A stretch of 64,000 nt of DNA from Treponema primitia ZAS-1 (GCF_000297095.1 NZ_AEEA01000057.1:17974-81973); one strand, 5' to 3'. Shown: positions 37,192 through 45,552, counted from the stretch's first letter. The notes: generated by a model from the letters alone, not told the origin. A program made the numbers and translations.

Positions 37192-38463
37192 TTAAAAAAA
37201 TTCCTTTTTTAACCATTCCCATATTTTACCGAAGAAGGAAACCTGTCCCTTCTTCTCCCGTACCTTGGTATCCGGCCCCCTATCGGGGGTTTTTACATCT
37301 TCCCGGATATTTCCTTCCAACACTAATCCTATCGCTGTGGCAAATAACGGGCTGTTGTACCGTTCCTGCAGCCCCCCCATTGACAGGGGATTACCGATCC
37401 GCACGGGCATTTTAAAAATCTGGGCTGCCAGTTCAACCGCCCCAAGAAATTCCGCACCCCCACCGGTAAGCACAATTCCGCCGCCCAAAGGCCTGCTCAG
37501 CGGAAGAGCATCCAGCTTATCCTTAACCATGCGGAATATCTCCGCCAAGCGGGGCCGCACAATTACTGCAATCTGAGACTTCGGAATGGGCAGAGGAGGT
37601 CTTCCCCCCAGGCCTTCAATGATAATATCATCATCATTTTCCAACAGTTCCGCTATACAGCACCGGGCGTCAATCTTAGCCCGTTCTGCATTTTCAAAGG
37701 AAATATTTTTTACAATCGATATATCCTGGGTTATTTCGGCCCCCCCAAGGGGGACCGAGAGGGTTGAATAGGGAGCTCCCTGGCAGCAGACCATCACATC
37801 GGTGGTACCGCCGCCAAGATCCACCAGGGCAACCCCTAATTCCTTTTCTTCCTCCGTAAGTACCGCCCGGCCCGCAGCCAGAGTCTGCAGGATCAGATCG
37901 TTAACCCGGAACCCCGCGCGGTTAACGCACTTGATCAGATTCTGCGCGCTGTTGGCGGAACAGGTGATGATATGTACCTCCGCTTCCAGGCCCCTGGCAA
38001 TCATGTTTAGAGGATTCCGGATACCCGGCTGTTTATCCACAATATAGGTTTGGGGTATCACCTCCAGGATTTGGCGATCCATGGGGAAGACCATGGCCCG
38101 GGCAACTTCCAGCACCCTGACTATATCCTCGGGCCCTATTTCCCGGTTTTCCTTTTCGTCCCGGCTCCGGCCGGTAACCGCCACAACACCCCGGGAATTC
38201 ACCCCATCGACGTGGTTGCCCCCGATGCCGGTCCAGCAGGCATGTACCTCCCGGCCGCTCATCATCTCCGCCGCTTCAATGGCAGCCGCCACGGACTGCA
38301 GGGTAGCTTCAATATTTACCACCACCCCTTTCCGCAGCCCCGAGGAAGGACTTATCCCTACGCCGGTAATTTCAATGGTTCCCTTCTCTGTCCGTTCGCC
38401 GATAACAGCACGGATACTGGTGGTGCCGATATCAAGGCCTACCACTAATCCATCATTGGCCAA
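37192..38463 (-). CDS. ftsA: Cell division protein FtsA
   Basis: Actin-like membrane tether for FtsZ. Phosphate 1 motif GLDIGTTSIRAVIGE, phosphate 2 GVALVDLGGGTTDVMV, adenosine motif GGGIVLTGGGAEFLG, and a C-terminal amphipathic helix IWEWLKKEFF. The open frame reaches 38514, but a perfect AAGGAGG seven bases before the TTG at 38463 marks that TTG as the likely start (423 residues), overlapping ftsQ by 11 bases. Confidence 0.95.
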   Translation of the reverse strand: MANDGLVVGLDIGTTSIRAVIGERTEKGTIEITGVGISPSSGLRKGVVVNIEATLQSVAAAIEAAEMMSGREVHACWTGIGGNHVDGVNSRGVVAVTGRSRDEKENREIGPEDIVRVLEVARAMVFPMDRQILEVIPQTYIVDKQPGIRNPLNMIARGLEAEVHIITCSANSAQNLIKCVNRAGFRVNDLILQTLAAGRAVLTEEEKELGVALVDLGGGTTDVMVCCQGAPYSTLSVPLGGAEITQDISIVKNISFENAERAKIDARCCIAELLENDDDIIIEGLGGRPPLPIPKSQIAVIVRPRLAEIFRMVKDKLDALPLSRPLGGGIVLTGGGAEFLGAVELAAQIFKMPVRIGNPLSMGGLQERYNSPLFATAIGLVLEGNIREDVKTPDRGPDTKVREKKGQVSFFGKIWEWLKKEFF

Positions 38464-39277
38464 GGGCGGCCTCCTTTTTATAGGACGCCGTGCCGGTTCT
38501 GAAATCAATTTCATCCACCATAACGCCCTGTTTTATAAATACATCAATGAGCAAGAGCATATACCGAATCGTATCCTGGGTTAATTCATTCCCTACCCGG
38601 ATTTTAGCGGGATAGTGAACCGGAAAAAGCACCAGCTCAAACCCATCATAGGGTTTGGCCTTGACCTGGATCTCCGAAATTGTTCCCAGCAGCTCCGGCG
38701 CCGAACTATTCAGACGCCCCAAATCCGTGAGGAAGCGCTGAAAAAGTGCGGGAAGCCGCATACCCAGGGAGGTGTTTTCAAAGACCAACCCCGAAATAAT
38801 CGGCAGGGTATGTATTCCCCCTTCCGCCACATCCTCTCCAATTTTAAAAACCACACCATATCTGTCGAAAAACACCGGCTCTATTTTACCGTTTATCGGA
38901 GCAAGGGCCATGGCAACCGCCTTGCGCTTTTCTAAAACAATCTTAACCGTATCGGGAAACTGTTTTGTTACCCTGGCGGACTCAACCTGATACATGGCCC
39001 CCAGGGCAAGTTCCGCCCCGCGGGCATCCATGGTCATGTAGGAAGTATGGACCCCAATCCCCGCCTGGGTTAATACGGCGCCCCGGTCAAGTTCGGGAAT
39101 TCCCGATATCTCTATCACCGACAGGGGCATACAGGGGGTAACCCCCAGGACCCAGATCAGCTCGCCTGCCAAAATTACTGCCAGGGCAATCAGAAGCCAT
39201 TTGAGCCGTCTGTCCATTTTGGAATGAACCGGATTTTCTTCAGGAAGAGTATTTTCAAACACAAACCCCTCAGACAT
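38453..39277 (-). CDS. ftsQ: Cell division protein FtsQ/DivIB
   Basis: 274 residues. A short cytoplasmic part, one membrane segment (~28-46, LLIALAVILAGELIWVLGV), then a POTRA domain (LSVIEISGIPELDRGAVLTQAGI) and the FtsQ beta domain with TVKIVLEKRKAVAM. Assembles with FtsL (and FtsB) to activate septal peptidoglycan synthesis. Overlaps ftsW by 8 bases. Confidence 0.88.
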   Translation of the reverse strand: MSEGFVFENTLPEENPVHSKMDRRLKWLLIALAVILAGELIWVLGVTPCMPLSVIEISGIPELDRGAVLTQAGIGVHTSYMTMDARGAELALGAMYQVESARVTKQFPDTVKIVLEKRKAVAMALAPINGKIEPVFFDRYGVVFKIGEDVAEGGIHTLPIISGLVFENTSLGMRLPALFQRFLTDLGRLNSSAPELLGTISEIQVKAKPYDGFELVLFPVHYPAKIRVGNELTQDTIRYMLLLIDVFIKQGVMVDEIDFRTGTASYKKEAALGQ

Positions 39278-40406
39278 GGTCCACCTCTCTGTTTCTTGAA
39301 ATATTAACGATAAGTCCCGCGATCAGTAATGTTATTGCCAGGGAGGAACCGCCGGCGGAAAAGAACGGCAGGGGAACCCCCGTGGCGGGTACGGCCCCGG
39401 AAACCACGGCGATATTCAAAAGCGCCTGGGAACTGATCATGGTAACCAGACCGAAACCCAAAAGCCTTCTGAACATATCATTTGACTTAATAGCCGCCCG
39501 GTATCCGTGGATCGCAAAAACCATGAAAATTAAGAAGAACAAAAACACCCCCGCAAGGCCCGCCTCTTCGGAAAAAGACGAAAAGATAAAGTCCGAATGT
39601 ATTTCCGGAACGCTGGCAATTTTCCGGGTGCCCTGGCCAAAACCCTTTCCCAAAAGCCCGCCTGAGCCGATGGAGAGCAGGGAAGAATGAACCTGGTATC
39701 CCGCCCCCAGGGGTTCCCAGTCGGGAATAAAGAAACTAATAACCCGGCGGAGCCTATGTTCCTTGGTAAGCACTAAAAATGCGGATAAAGGAATCAATAT
39801 TACTGCACCGCTTATAAAGTACCGGTACCGCACTCCGGCGAGAAAGAAAATAAATACCGCATTTATCGCGATGAACAGCGCGGTAGAAAAGTTATTCTGC
39901 AAATAAATCAAAAAGAAAAATAGTAACGTTATCAGTGTGGGCGGCAGGATTCCCGCGATAAGAGAGTTAATACGTTCCTGCTTTTTGCTGAATATATGGG
40001 CCAGATAGAAAGGCAGGGTCAGTTTAACCAGCTCCGATGGCTGAAAAGTATTAGTACTCCCTATCCGTATCCACCGGGCCGCTCCGTTTTTTGTTACCCC
40101 AATGCCGGGCATAAAGGTTAAAAGGCATAAAACAGCGGTGATCACCACCATGGGAACAATCAGTTTTCGCAGATATTCTAAATTGATCCAGGATGCAACA
40201 AAGAATGCTCCCAAGCCCACAAACCCATAAAGCAGCTGCCGGGTAATAAAGTACAATCCTTCGCCAAAAAACCGTTCCCCGTAGGCATAGGATGCGGAAT
40301 AAAGGGTAACCAAGCCAACCCCGGTAAGGAGGAGAATGCTGGCGATCAAAATATGGTCCGCCTGGGATTTGCGTCCGGCGCTCTCAAGATCAAATGCTTG
40401 TATCAT
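39270..40406 (-). CDS. ftsW: SEDS peptidoglycan polymerase FtsW
   Basis: 378 residues, about ten membrane segments. SEDS motifs: GAARWIRIGSTNTFQPSELVKLTLPFYLA, NNFSTALFI, GFGQGTRKIASVPEIHSDFIFSSFSEE and FFSAGGSSLAITLLIAG (quoted in parts). Septal glycosyltransferase working with a class B PBP that is not encoded in this window. Overlaps mraY by 4 bases. Confidence 0.95.
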   Translation of the reverse strand: MIQAFDLESAGRKSQADHILIASILLLTGVGLVTLYSASYAYGERFFGEGLYFITRQLLYGFVGLGAFFVASWINLEYLRKLIVPMVVITAVLCLLTFMPGIGVTKNGAARWIRIGSTNTFQPSELVKLTLPFYLAHIFSKKQERINSLIAGILPPTLITLLFFFLIYLQNNFSTALFIAINAVFIFFLAGVRYRYFISGAVILIPLSAFLVLTKEHRLRRVISFFIPDWEPLGAGYQVHSSLLSIGSGGLLGKGFGQGTRKIASVPEIHSDFIFSSFSEEAGLAGVFLFFLIFMVFAIHGYRAAIKSNDMFRRLLGFGLVTMISSQALLNIAVVSGAVPATGVPLPFFSAGGSSLAITLLIAGLIVNISRNREVDHV

Positions 40407-41482
40407 TGTATTTTCAATGTTGATAGGGCTATTATGGCAAACAGGCCCCCGAGGATCCAGAACCGGATGACTACCTTAGCCTCCGCCCAGCCCGATTCCT
40501 CGAAATGGTGATGAAGAGGGGCCATTTTAAAGACCCGCTTCTTCCGCAATTTATATACCAGCACCTGGATGATAACCGATGCCGCTTCCAAAACAAAAAC
40601 ACCGCCGATAATCAGTATCAGTATTTCTTTTTTGACAATCAGGGAAATGGTTGCCGCCACTCCGCCAAGGGAGAGACTTCCCACGTCTCCCATAAATACT
40701 TCAGCGGGATGGGCGTTGTACCACAGAAACCCTATACAGGCCCCCACCGCTCCCAGGCAGAAAACCGTTAACTCCCCGCTGCCCACAATATAGGGTATTC
40801 CCAGGTAGGAAGAGTAGTCCACCCGGCCTGTAATGTAGGTCAGGATAGCCAGGGCGATAAAGACCAGAATCAGGAGCCCCGTGGCAAGTCCGTCCAGCCC
40901 ATCGGAAAGGTTCACCGCGTTGGATTCCCCCACCAAGAGCAGTATCGCAAAGGGGATCCACAGGTTCCCCATTTCAACCACCGGGTTTTTAAAGAAGGGC
41001 ACGTACAGGGTGGTGATCCCCTCCTCATCGGAGTTATAGAGGATCAGGGTTATGGTTACCGCCACAACAAATTGAAGCGCCAGTTTTGCCCAGGCCGGCA
41101 GTCCGTCGGAGTTATGGCGCCGCACCTTGAGGAAGTCGTCGATAAAACCGATTGCGCCAAAGGCCACGAAGGCGCCAAGGGTAAGCCAGACCTTTTCATT
41201 TTCCAGATCCGTCCAGAGCAGCACCGCAATTACCGTGGAAAAGATGATAAGCACACCCCCCATGGTTGGGGTTCCGTCCTTTTTCAAATGGGTAGCGGGG
41301 CCGTCATCCCGGATGGATTGTCCTATTTTAAGTTTTCGCAGAGATTCGATGATCCGGGGACCAAAAATAAAGCACAATAACAATGTGGTCAGAGCGGCAT
41401 AGGCGCTCCGAAAAGTGAGATATTGAAAAACATTGAAGGGGGTGAAGTATTTTACCAGGGGATATAAAAACTCTAAAAACAT
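40403..41482 (-). CDS. mraY: Phospho-N-acetylmuramoyl-pentapeptide transferase
   Basis: 359 residues, ten membrane segments. Makes lipid I from UDP-MurNAc-pentapeptide and undecaprenyl phosphate. Motifs: KKDGTPTMGGVLI, IDDFLKVRR (DDxxK), NAVNLSDGLDGLATG, FLWYNAHPAEVFMGDVGSLSLGG and APLHHHFEESGWAE. Its start abuts the stop of the murF-position minigene. Confidence 0.97.
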   Translation of the reverse strand: MFLEFLYPLVKYFTPFNVFQYLTFRSAYAALTTLLLCFIFGPRIIESLRKLKIGQSIRDDGPATHLKKDGTPTMGGVLIIFSTVIAVLLWTDLENEKVWLTLGAFVAFGAIGFIDDFLKVRRHNSDGLPAWAKLALQFVVAVTITLILYNSDEEGITTLYVPFFKNPVVEMGNLWIPFAILLLVGESNAVNLSDGLDGLATGLLILVFIALAILTYITGRVDYSSYLGIPYIVGSGELTVFCLGAVGACIGFLWYNAHPAEVFMGDVGSLSLGGVAATISLIVKKEILILIIGGVFVLEAASVIIQVLVYKLRKKRVFKMAPLHHHFEESGWAEAKVVIRFWILGGLFAIIALSTLKIQ

Positions 41483-41596
41483 TTAAGCAGCCCCCCACAG
41501 TATACGCTCAAGGATTTCGGCCCCGCTGCCGATAATTCCGATAGGGGTAGCGCTGATACTGCCCCCGGGGACATGCTGCAAGGTTAAAATGTTCAT
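41483..41596 (-). pseudogene. 37-codon minigene at the murF position, probable internal-deletion remnant
   Basis: ATG at 41596 follows AGGAG (spacing 4-5) that overlaps the ftsL stop. The frame ends TAA at 41483, directly before mraY. The product starts MNILTLQHVPGGS, like the first strand of MurF proteins, and ends GSGAEILERILWGAA, which resembles the MurF C-terminal pattern KGSRxxxLERIL. In related treponemes I expect a full murF (~450 codons) between ftsL and mraY. This looks like a MurF whose middle has been removed in frame. Similarity is short and judged by eye. Confidence 0.5.
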
Positions 41597-41603
41597 GGGG
41601 CTC

Positions 41604-41897
41604 CTAGCCATCGATCCTCCCCCGGCCATTTTCAATCCTGATCTGTAAAATTTCTTCCGGTTGCTTTTTTGTAAGCCCCAGCTGTTCTACCGCAATATGT
41701 TCTATCCGCTCTGCGGAGGAAAACAGGGTAATCCCCGCGATAAGCCGTTTATTACTTTCGATCCACTCTTCCTGGACCACCTCAAGGCGCCGCACATCCC
41801 GCTGCAGGGACGCATAGTTTCTGGACTGCCAAACGGAGATCACCAAAAACACGGGAAGTGTCAGGGTAAAAAAATAAAGTAATATAAACCGTCTCAT
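41604..41897 (-). CDS. ftsL: Cell division protein FtsL-like
   Basis: 97 residues with the FtsL layout: N-terminal membrane segment (FILLYFFTLTLPVFLVISVW), then a coiled coil (YASLQRDVRRLEVVQEEWIESNKRL) and a short distal segment with AVEQLGLTKKQPEE. Sequence is poorly conserved in this family, so the call rests on topology and on the position between rsmH and mraY. Overlaps the rsmH stop by 4 bases. Confidence 0.8.
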   Translation of the reverse strand: MRRFILLYFFTLTLPVFLVISVWQSRNYASLQRDVRRLEVVQEEWIESNKRLIAGITLFSSAERIEHIAVEQLGLTKKQPEEILQIRIENGRGRIDG

Positions 41898-42862
41898 GAC
41901 CGTCCACCCTCATCAAATACTTTTTCCACCACCCGCAGCTTAGCGCTCCGGGAGGGCGGATTATTCCGAATCTCATCGAAACCGGGGGCAACTGCTTTCC
42001 GGGTTATAAGATTGACAACCCGGCGGCCCTCACATCTACATATCGGCGTTTCCGGCGGGCAGGTACAGTCCTTGTTTTTGTCCCGGAAAAAATTTTTTAC
42101 CCGCCTATCCTCCAGGGAATGAAAACTGATAACCCCCATACGCCCGCCGGCTTTTAACGCAGAAAGGGCCGATTCCAGCAGATCCAGCAGCCGCAGCAGT
42201 TCCCCGTTTACGGCTATCCGCAGGGCTTGGAAGGTCTTCGTTGCCGGATGCACCCTGGAACGGCGGTACTCCGCAGGAACCGCCCGGCTTACAATTTCCG
42301 CCAGGGCCACCGTACTGGTGATGGTCGCCCGGGACCGGTTTTCTACAATGGCATGGGCTATACGCCGGGAATATCGTTCCTCGGCATTGTTGTAGATCAG
42401 ATCCGCCAGTTCTTTTTCCGGAAGCCGGGCGATCAGGTCCGCCGCGGTATCCCCCGCACTGGTATCGATCCGCATGTCCAGGGCTTCATCCTTACGGAAG
42501 CTGAAACCCCTGCCGGACTCTTCGTAATGGTACATACTCACCCCAAGATCGATGAGGATGGTATCGGGTCGTTCATTTCCGGCGGGAAGCGCCTGCGATA
42601 CAAGGGAAGCAAAAAAATCATGGGACCAGCCGTTGTAAAAGCGTATCCGATTCCCGAATTCCCCCAGCCGCTCCCGGGCCTTTTCCTGGATATCCCTGTC
42701 CGCATCAATACCCACAATCCTGAGGCTGGGAAAGCGGGAGAGGAAAGCGTAACTATGCCCGCCTTCCCCTAGGGTGGCGTCCACCATCAACTCACCATCC
42801 GTACGGGGTGCGAGGTATTGGACAGTTTCCTCCAGCAAAACCGGGGTATGGGTAATGGTCAT
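41894..42862 (-). CDS. rsmH: 16S rRNA (cytosine1402-N4)-methyltransferase
   Basis: 322 residues. N-terminus HTPVLLEETVQYLAP, SAM motif VDATLGEGGHSYAFL, GIDADRDIQEKA, LIDLGVSMYHYEESGRGFSF, RIAVNGELLRL and the C-terminal VISFHSLEDRRVKNFFR are standard RsmH (MraW). Methylates C1402 in the P site of the ribosome. Start shares its base with the mraZ stop. Confidence 0.97.
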   Translation of the reverse strand: MTITHTPVLLEETVQYLAPRTDGELMVDATLGEGGHSYAFLSRFPSLRIVGIDADRDIQEKARERLGEFGNRIRFYNGWSHDFFASLVSQALPAGNERPDTILIDLGVSMYHYEESGRGFSFRKDEALDMRIDTSAGDTAADLIARLPEKELADLIYNNAEERYSRRIAHAIVENRSRATITSTVALAEIVSRAVPAEYRRSRVHPATKTFQALRIAVNGELLRLLDLLESALSALKAGGRMGVISFHSLEDRRVKNFFRDKNKDCTCPPETPICRCEGRRVVNLITRKAVAPGFDEIRNNPPSRSAKLRVVEKVFDEGGRS

Positions 42863-43323
42863 TACTCGCCGTCCTTTTCCCGCAGCAGAGCAGCGCCTAG
42901 TTTTTCATAGGCAATTTCATATTCTTCTTTACTTTCAGTCTCATAACTTCTATACCGGTCGGCATTCCAAATTTCAACAAAATCGTCCTGACCCAGGACA
43001 ATGCAATCCCGGTTCAGATCCGCATATTCCCGCAGGGTTTGGGGAATGGCGATGCGCCCCGCCTTATCAATCTCAACATCCTGGGCAGGCCCTATGAGGT
43101 GACGCCGCAGCGCCCGGAAGTCGGAATTAAAGGCGGAGCTGGACGTCCGCACCTTTTGCATCAGCTTATTCCATTCTTCCATGGGATAAAGCCAAATGCA
43201 GCCATCGGGTCCCTTGGTGAGCATATGATTGTTGTCCTCCAGGGCTGCCCGAATTTTCGTGGGCAGGCTCAAGCGGCCTTTATCATCGAGGGTTATTTTG
43301 TATTCACCATTCAAGGATTTCAT
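42862..43323 (-). CDS. mraZ: Transcriptional regulator MraZ
   Basis: 153 residues. Two SpoVT/AbrB-like halves: LNGEYKITLDDKGRLSLPTKIR (first DKGRL motif) and VEIDKAGRIAIPQTLREYADL (second, DKAGRI). MraZ forms rings that bind repeated TGGG boxes and controls the division cluster. Exactly such boxes lie between the promoter and this start (43344-43377), so autoregulation is likely. First gene of the dcw cluster. Confidence 0.96.
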   Translation of the reverse strand: MKSLNGEYKITLDDKGRLSLPTKIRAALEDNNHMLTKGPDGCIWLYPMEEWNKLMQKVRTSSSAFNSDFRALRRHLIGPAQDVEIDKAGRIAIPQTLREYADLNRDCIVLGQDDFVEIWNADRYRSYETESKEEYEIAYEKLGAALLREKDGE

Positions 43324-43343
43324 CCCTTCTTTTTCCCCTTAGA

Positions 43344-43377
43344 TCCATTTTTTCCCACTTGAACCCACATAATCCCA
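43344..43377 (-). promoter_or_regulatory. mraZ: MraZ operator: four TGGG-type boxes at exact 10-bp spacing
   Basis: On the minus strand TGGG occurs at 43374-43377, 43364-43367 and 43354-43357, with a fourth, TGGA, at 43344-43347. The period of one helical turn matches the TGGG-N(5-6) repeats known for MraZ in other bacteria. The first box touches the -10 element, consistent with repression. Confidence 0.8.
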
Positions 43378-43405
43378 TTATTTTCGCTTTGAATGAAAAG
43401 GTCAA
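43377..43405 (-). promoter_or_regulatory. Promoter of the mraZ division/cell-wall operon
   Basis: Minus strand TTGACC (43400-43405), 17-base spacer, AATAAT (43377-43382). The transcript would enter the MraZ boxes immediately. It may serve the whole co-directional run down to fliJ (about 22 kb), since I see no terminator inside it. Confidence 0.65.
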
Positions 43406-43531
43406 TAACTTTTTTTGAGAAAAACGTTATATATAGTAAAAATATTCTTTCTTTTACTATACGGATATAAAGCATAAGGGAATCAACGGACTTCCGTGGA
43501 CTCTTATTGAGCGGAAGAGTATGCTCGATCC

Positions 43532-44272
43532 ATGGCATCGCACCGCATTGGGACCGAACGGGAGCAGAGTCTCCACCGGGCTTTAAAACTCCGCTATTCC
43601 GGCGCCCGAGGAGATATCGAGGTTATCAGGGCGGGGTATGTCTGTGATGGGGTCAGCGAGGACGGCGAAATGATCGAGGTCCAGACCGGCAGTTTTGGAC
43701 CCCTGAAGAAAAAAGTCCCGGAATTACTGCGATTAGGCCCGGTACGTATCGTCCATCCCATTATCATCCGCAAATCCATAGAGACCCAGGATGCCGCCGG
43801 CGCCCTCCTCCGCAGCCGAAAGAGCCCCCGGAAAGGCACACCCTGGGACGTTTTCAAGGCCCTGCTCTACGCCCCTGAGCTGCCCCTGCTGCCGGGTCTG
43901 ACCCTGGAACTGGCCCTGGTGGACGTATTAGAAAAGCGCATCCTGGACGGCAAAGGTTCCTGGCGCCGCAAGGGGGCCAGCATTACCGACAAAACCATTA
44001 CCGAATACCACGAGACCATGGTGTTTAACGCCCCCCGGGATTACCGCTATTTCCTGCCCTTTAAGAAGGGGGAAACCTTTACGGTAAAAAGTCTGGCGGA
44101 AAAGGCGGGGATAGCGCCGGAGCTTGCCCGGAAGGCGCTGTATGTGCTGACGCGGATTGGGGTGGTGGAGCGGATTGGGAAGGACGGGAATGCTTGGGTT
44201 TACCGGGGTGTGCAGGGTCATGTGAAAAAACGCCCGCGGGGACGGGGAATCCCCACTGCGGGATGCCTGTAG
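43532..44272 (+). CDS. Predicted PD-(D/E)XK-like nuclease fused to a winged helix, C-terminus runs into a repeat
   Basis: 246 residues, divergent from mraZ, not a family I can name with certainty. The N-terminal part has a nuclease-like pattern: conserved Glu in GTEREQSLHRALK, then GDIEVI, CDGVSEDGEMIEVQTGSF (Asp...Glu-x-Gln) and LKKKVPELL. The C-terminal part (TVKSLAEKAGIAPELARKALYVLTRIGVVERIG) is a winged-helix DNA-binding fold followed by NAWVYRG. The final ~18 codons (HVKKRPRGRGIPTAGCL) lie inside the first arm of the palindromic repeat 44231-44380, so the original end was probably replaced. Confidence 0.55.
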   Translation: MASHRIGTEREQSLHRALKLRYSGARGDIEVIRAGYVCDGVSEDGEMIEVQTGSFGPLKKKVPELLRLGPVRIVHPIIIRKSIETQDAAGALLRSRKSPRKGTPWDVFKALLYAPELPLLPGLTLELALVDVLEKRILDGKGSWRRKGASITDKTITEYHETMVFNAPRDYRYFLPFKKGETFTVKSLAEKAGIAPELARKALYVLTRIGVVERIGKDGNAWVYRGVQGHVKKRPRGRGIPTAGCL

Positions 44273-44380
44273 AATCTGCTTCCGCAGCCCCGCTGCGCGG
44301 GTCTACTACAGCAGGGAATTCCTCGGACCGTAGGTCCGCAATATCCCGCAGCGTGGCTTCCCCGTCCCCGCGGGCGCCTT
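44231..44380 (+). repeat. Structured palindromic repeat, left copy (plus orientation)
   Basis: A perfect 19-bp inverted repeat (44231-44249 with 44358-44376) plus a second paired block (44257-44264 with 44343-44350) encloses a core at 44276-44322. The core starts CTGCTT, has a hairpin AG-C-CCCGC/GCGGG-T-CT and ends CAGCAG then GAATTCC. The same core, reverse-complemented, occurs at 45426-45468. Outer arms differ between the copies but stay self-complementary, as in a structured RNA or palindromic mobile repeat. Confidence 0.8.
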
Positions 44381-44491
44381 CTACGCCTTAGCGGTTTTAA
44401 ATCCCAGGCATTTTCCTAAAAAACAAAAATATTTCTCCGTAGACTAAAGCAAAACCAGGGTCTACTTCCCTATCTAGGGCAGGAGGTTTTT

Positions 44492-45334
44492 ATGAAAAAA
44501 CCAATGCTCAAAATTATGGTGGACTATGTTTTCAAGCTCATCTTCGGCGACCAGCGGAATATCGATATTCTTGCCGGGTTTTTAAAGGCTGCCCTTAATC
44601 TGCCCGAGGCGGAATACGACAGCCTAAGCATCGTGGACCCCAATCTCAAACGGGAGTTTGCAGATGACAAAGCAGGGGTTTTGGATGTAAAAATCCATAC
44701 AAAAACGGGTATCGTAATCGACGTGGAAATCCAGGTCTCCGCCTATGGCGGGCTGCGCAAACGTCTTACCGAGTATGCCGTCAAAATGGTCACTGAACAG
44801 ATTAAACGGGGGGAAAACTGGAAACAAGCTAACCGGGTTGTCTGTATAATCATCATCAATGATATTCTCATTCCCGAGGAAAAGGATTATTATAATAGAT
44901 ATGCCCTGCTGAACCGGGAAACGGGGACCGAATTTACCGACTTATTGGAAATAAACACCCTGGAACTGCCCAAGCTGCCGAAGCAGAGCGACGGTTCAGA
45001 CTTATATATGTGGTCTCAGTTTTTCACCAGCGAGACCGAGGAGGATTTCATGATGGTAGCGGAAAAAGACCCGGTAATAAAGAAAGCGGTAGCCACGCTG
45101 ATGGAGCTGAGCGAAGACGAGCGGGAACGGTTACTGGCAGAGTCCCGCGAAAAGTTTCTGTATGACCAATACCACCGGGAAAAGGAATCCTATGAAAAGG
45201 GCCTAAGCACCGGCCGGGAAGAAGCGTATCAGGAAAAGCTGGAATCCGCCCGGAAACTTAAGGCCAGAGGCTTTTCCGGTGATGAGATTTCCGGCATTTT
45301 ACAACTCGTACCCAAGGATATCGCCAAACTCTGA
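44492..45334 (+). CDS. Rpn-family PD-(D/E)XK nuclease / putative transposase
   Basis: 280 residues. Typical start MKKPMLKIMVDYVFKLIFGDQRNIDIL (quoted in part), the nuclease core GVLDVKIHTKTGIVIDVEIQ with Asp...Glu-x-Gln, and the C-terminal region of acidic coiled helices ending in ARKLKARGFSGDEISGIL. Rpn/YhgA proteins promote RecA-independent recombination and often occur in many copies in spirochaetes. Preceded by GGCAGGAGG. It is flanked at both sides by inverted copies of one palindromic repeat. Confidence 0.88.
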   Translation: MKKPMLKIMVDYVFKLIFGDQRNIDILAGFLKAALNLPEAEYDSLSIVDPNLKREFADDKAGVLDVKIHTKTGIVIDVEIQVSAYGGLRKRLTEYAVKMVTEQIKRGENWKQANRVVCIIIINDILIPEEKDYYNRYALLNRETGTEFTDLLEINTLELPKLPKQSDGSDLYMWSQFFTSETEEDFMMVAEKDPVIKKAVATLMELSEDERERLLAESREKFLYDQYHREKESYEKGLSTGREEAYQEKLESARKLKARGFSGDEISGILQLVPKDIAKL

Positions 45335-45379
45335 ATCGGTATGTGAAGCCCACCAGTAACTATCCCTCTTCGCGCTCTG

Positions 45380-45516
45380 TGACAGAAGCGGGCGCGGGGA
45401 GGGGTGCGCCTGGCTTCATGTATATGGAATTCTCTGCTGGAGGAGACCCGAAGGGGCTCCGCAAGCAGGCTCTACATGCACATGAAGACGGGCGTACCCC
45501 TCCCCACGCCCGTCTT
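45380..45516 (-). repeat. Structured palindromic repeat, right copy (minus orientation), also terminator-like for rpmE
   Basis: Arm 45389-45427 pairs with arm 45471-45513 at 32 of 39 positions; most mismatches are transitions that keep G-U pairing. The core at 45426-45468 read on the minus strand begins CTGCTT and ends CAGCAG-A-GAATTC, matching the left copy. The inner stem AAGACGGGCG/CGCCCGTCTT (45485-45494, 45507-45516) lies just downstream of the rpmE stop and could end its transcript. Confidence 0.8.
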
Positions 45517-45552
45517 TGACGACAAGCCGGAGAAACGGGATACTTACAGAAA

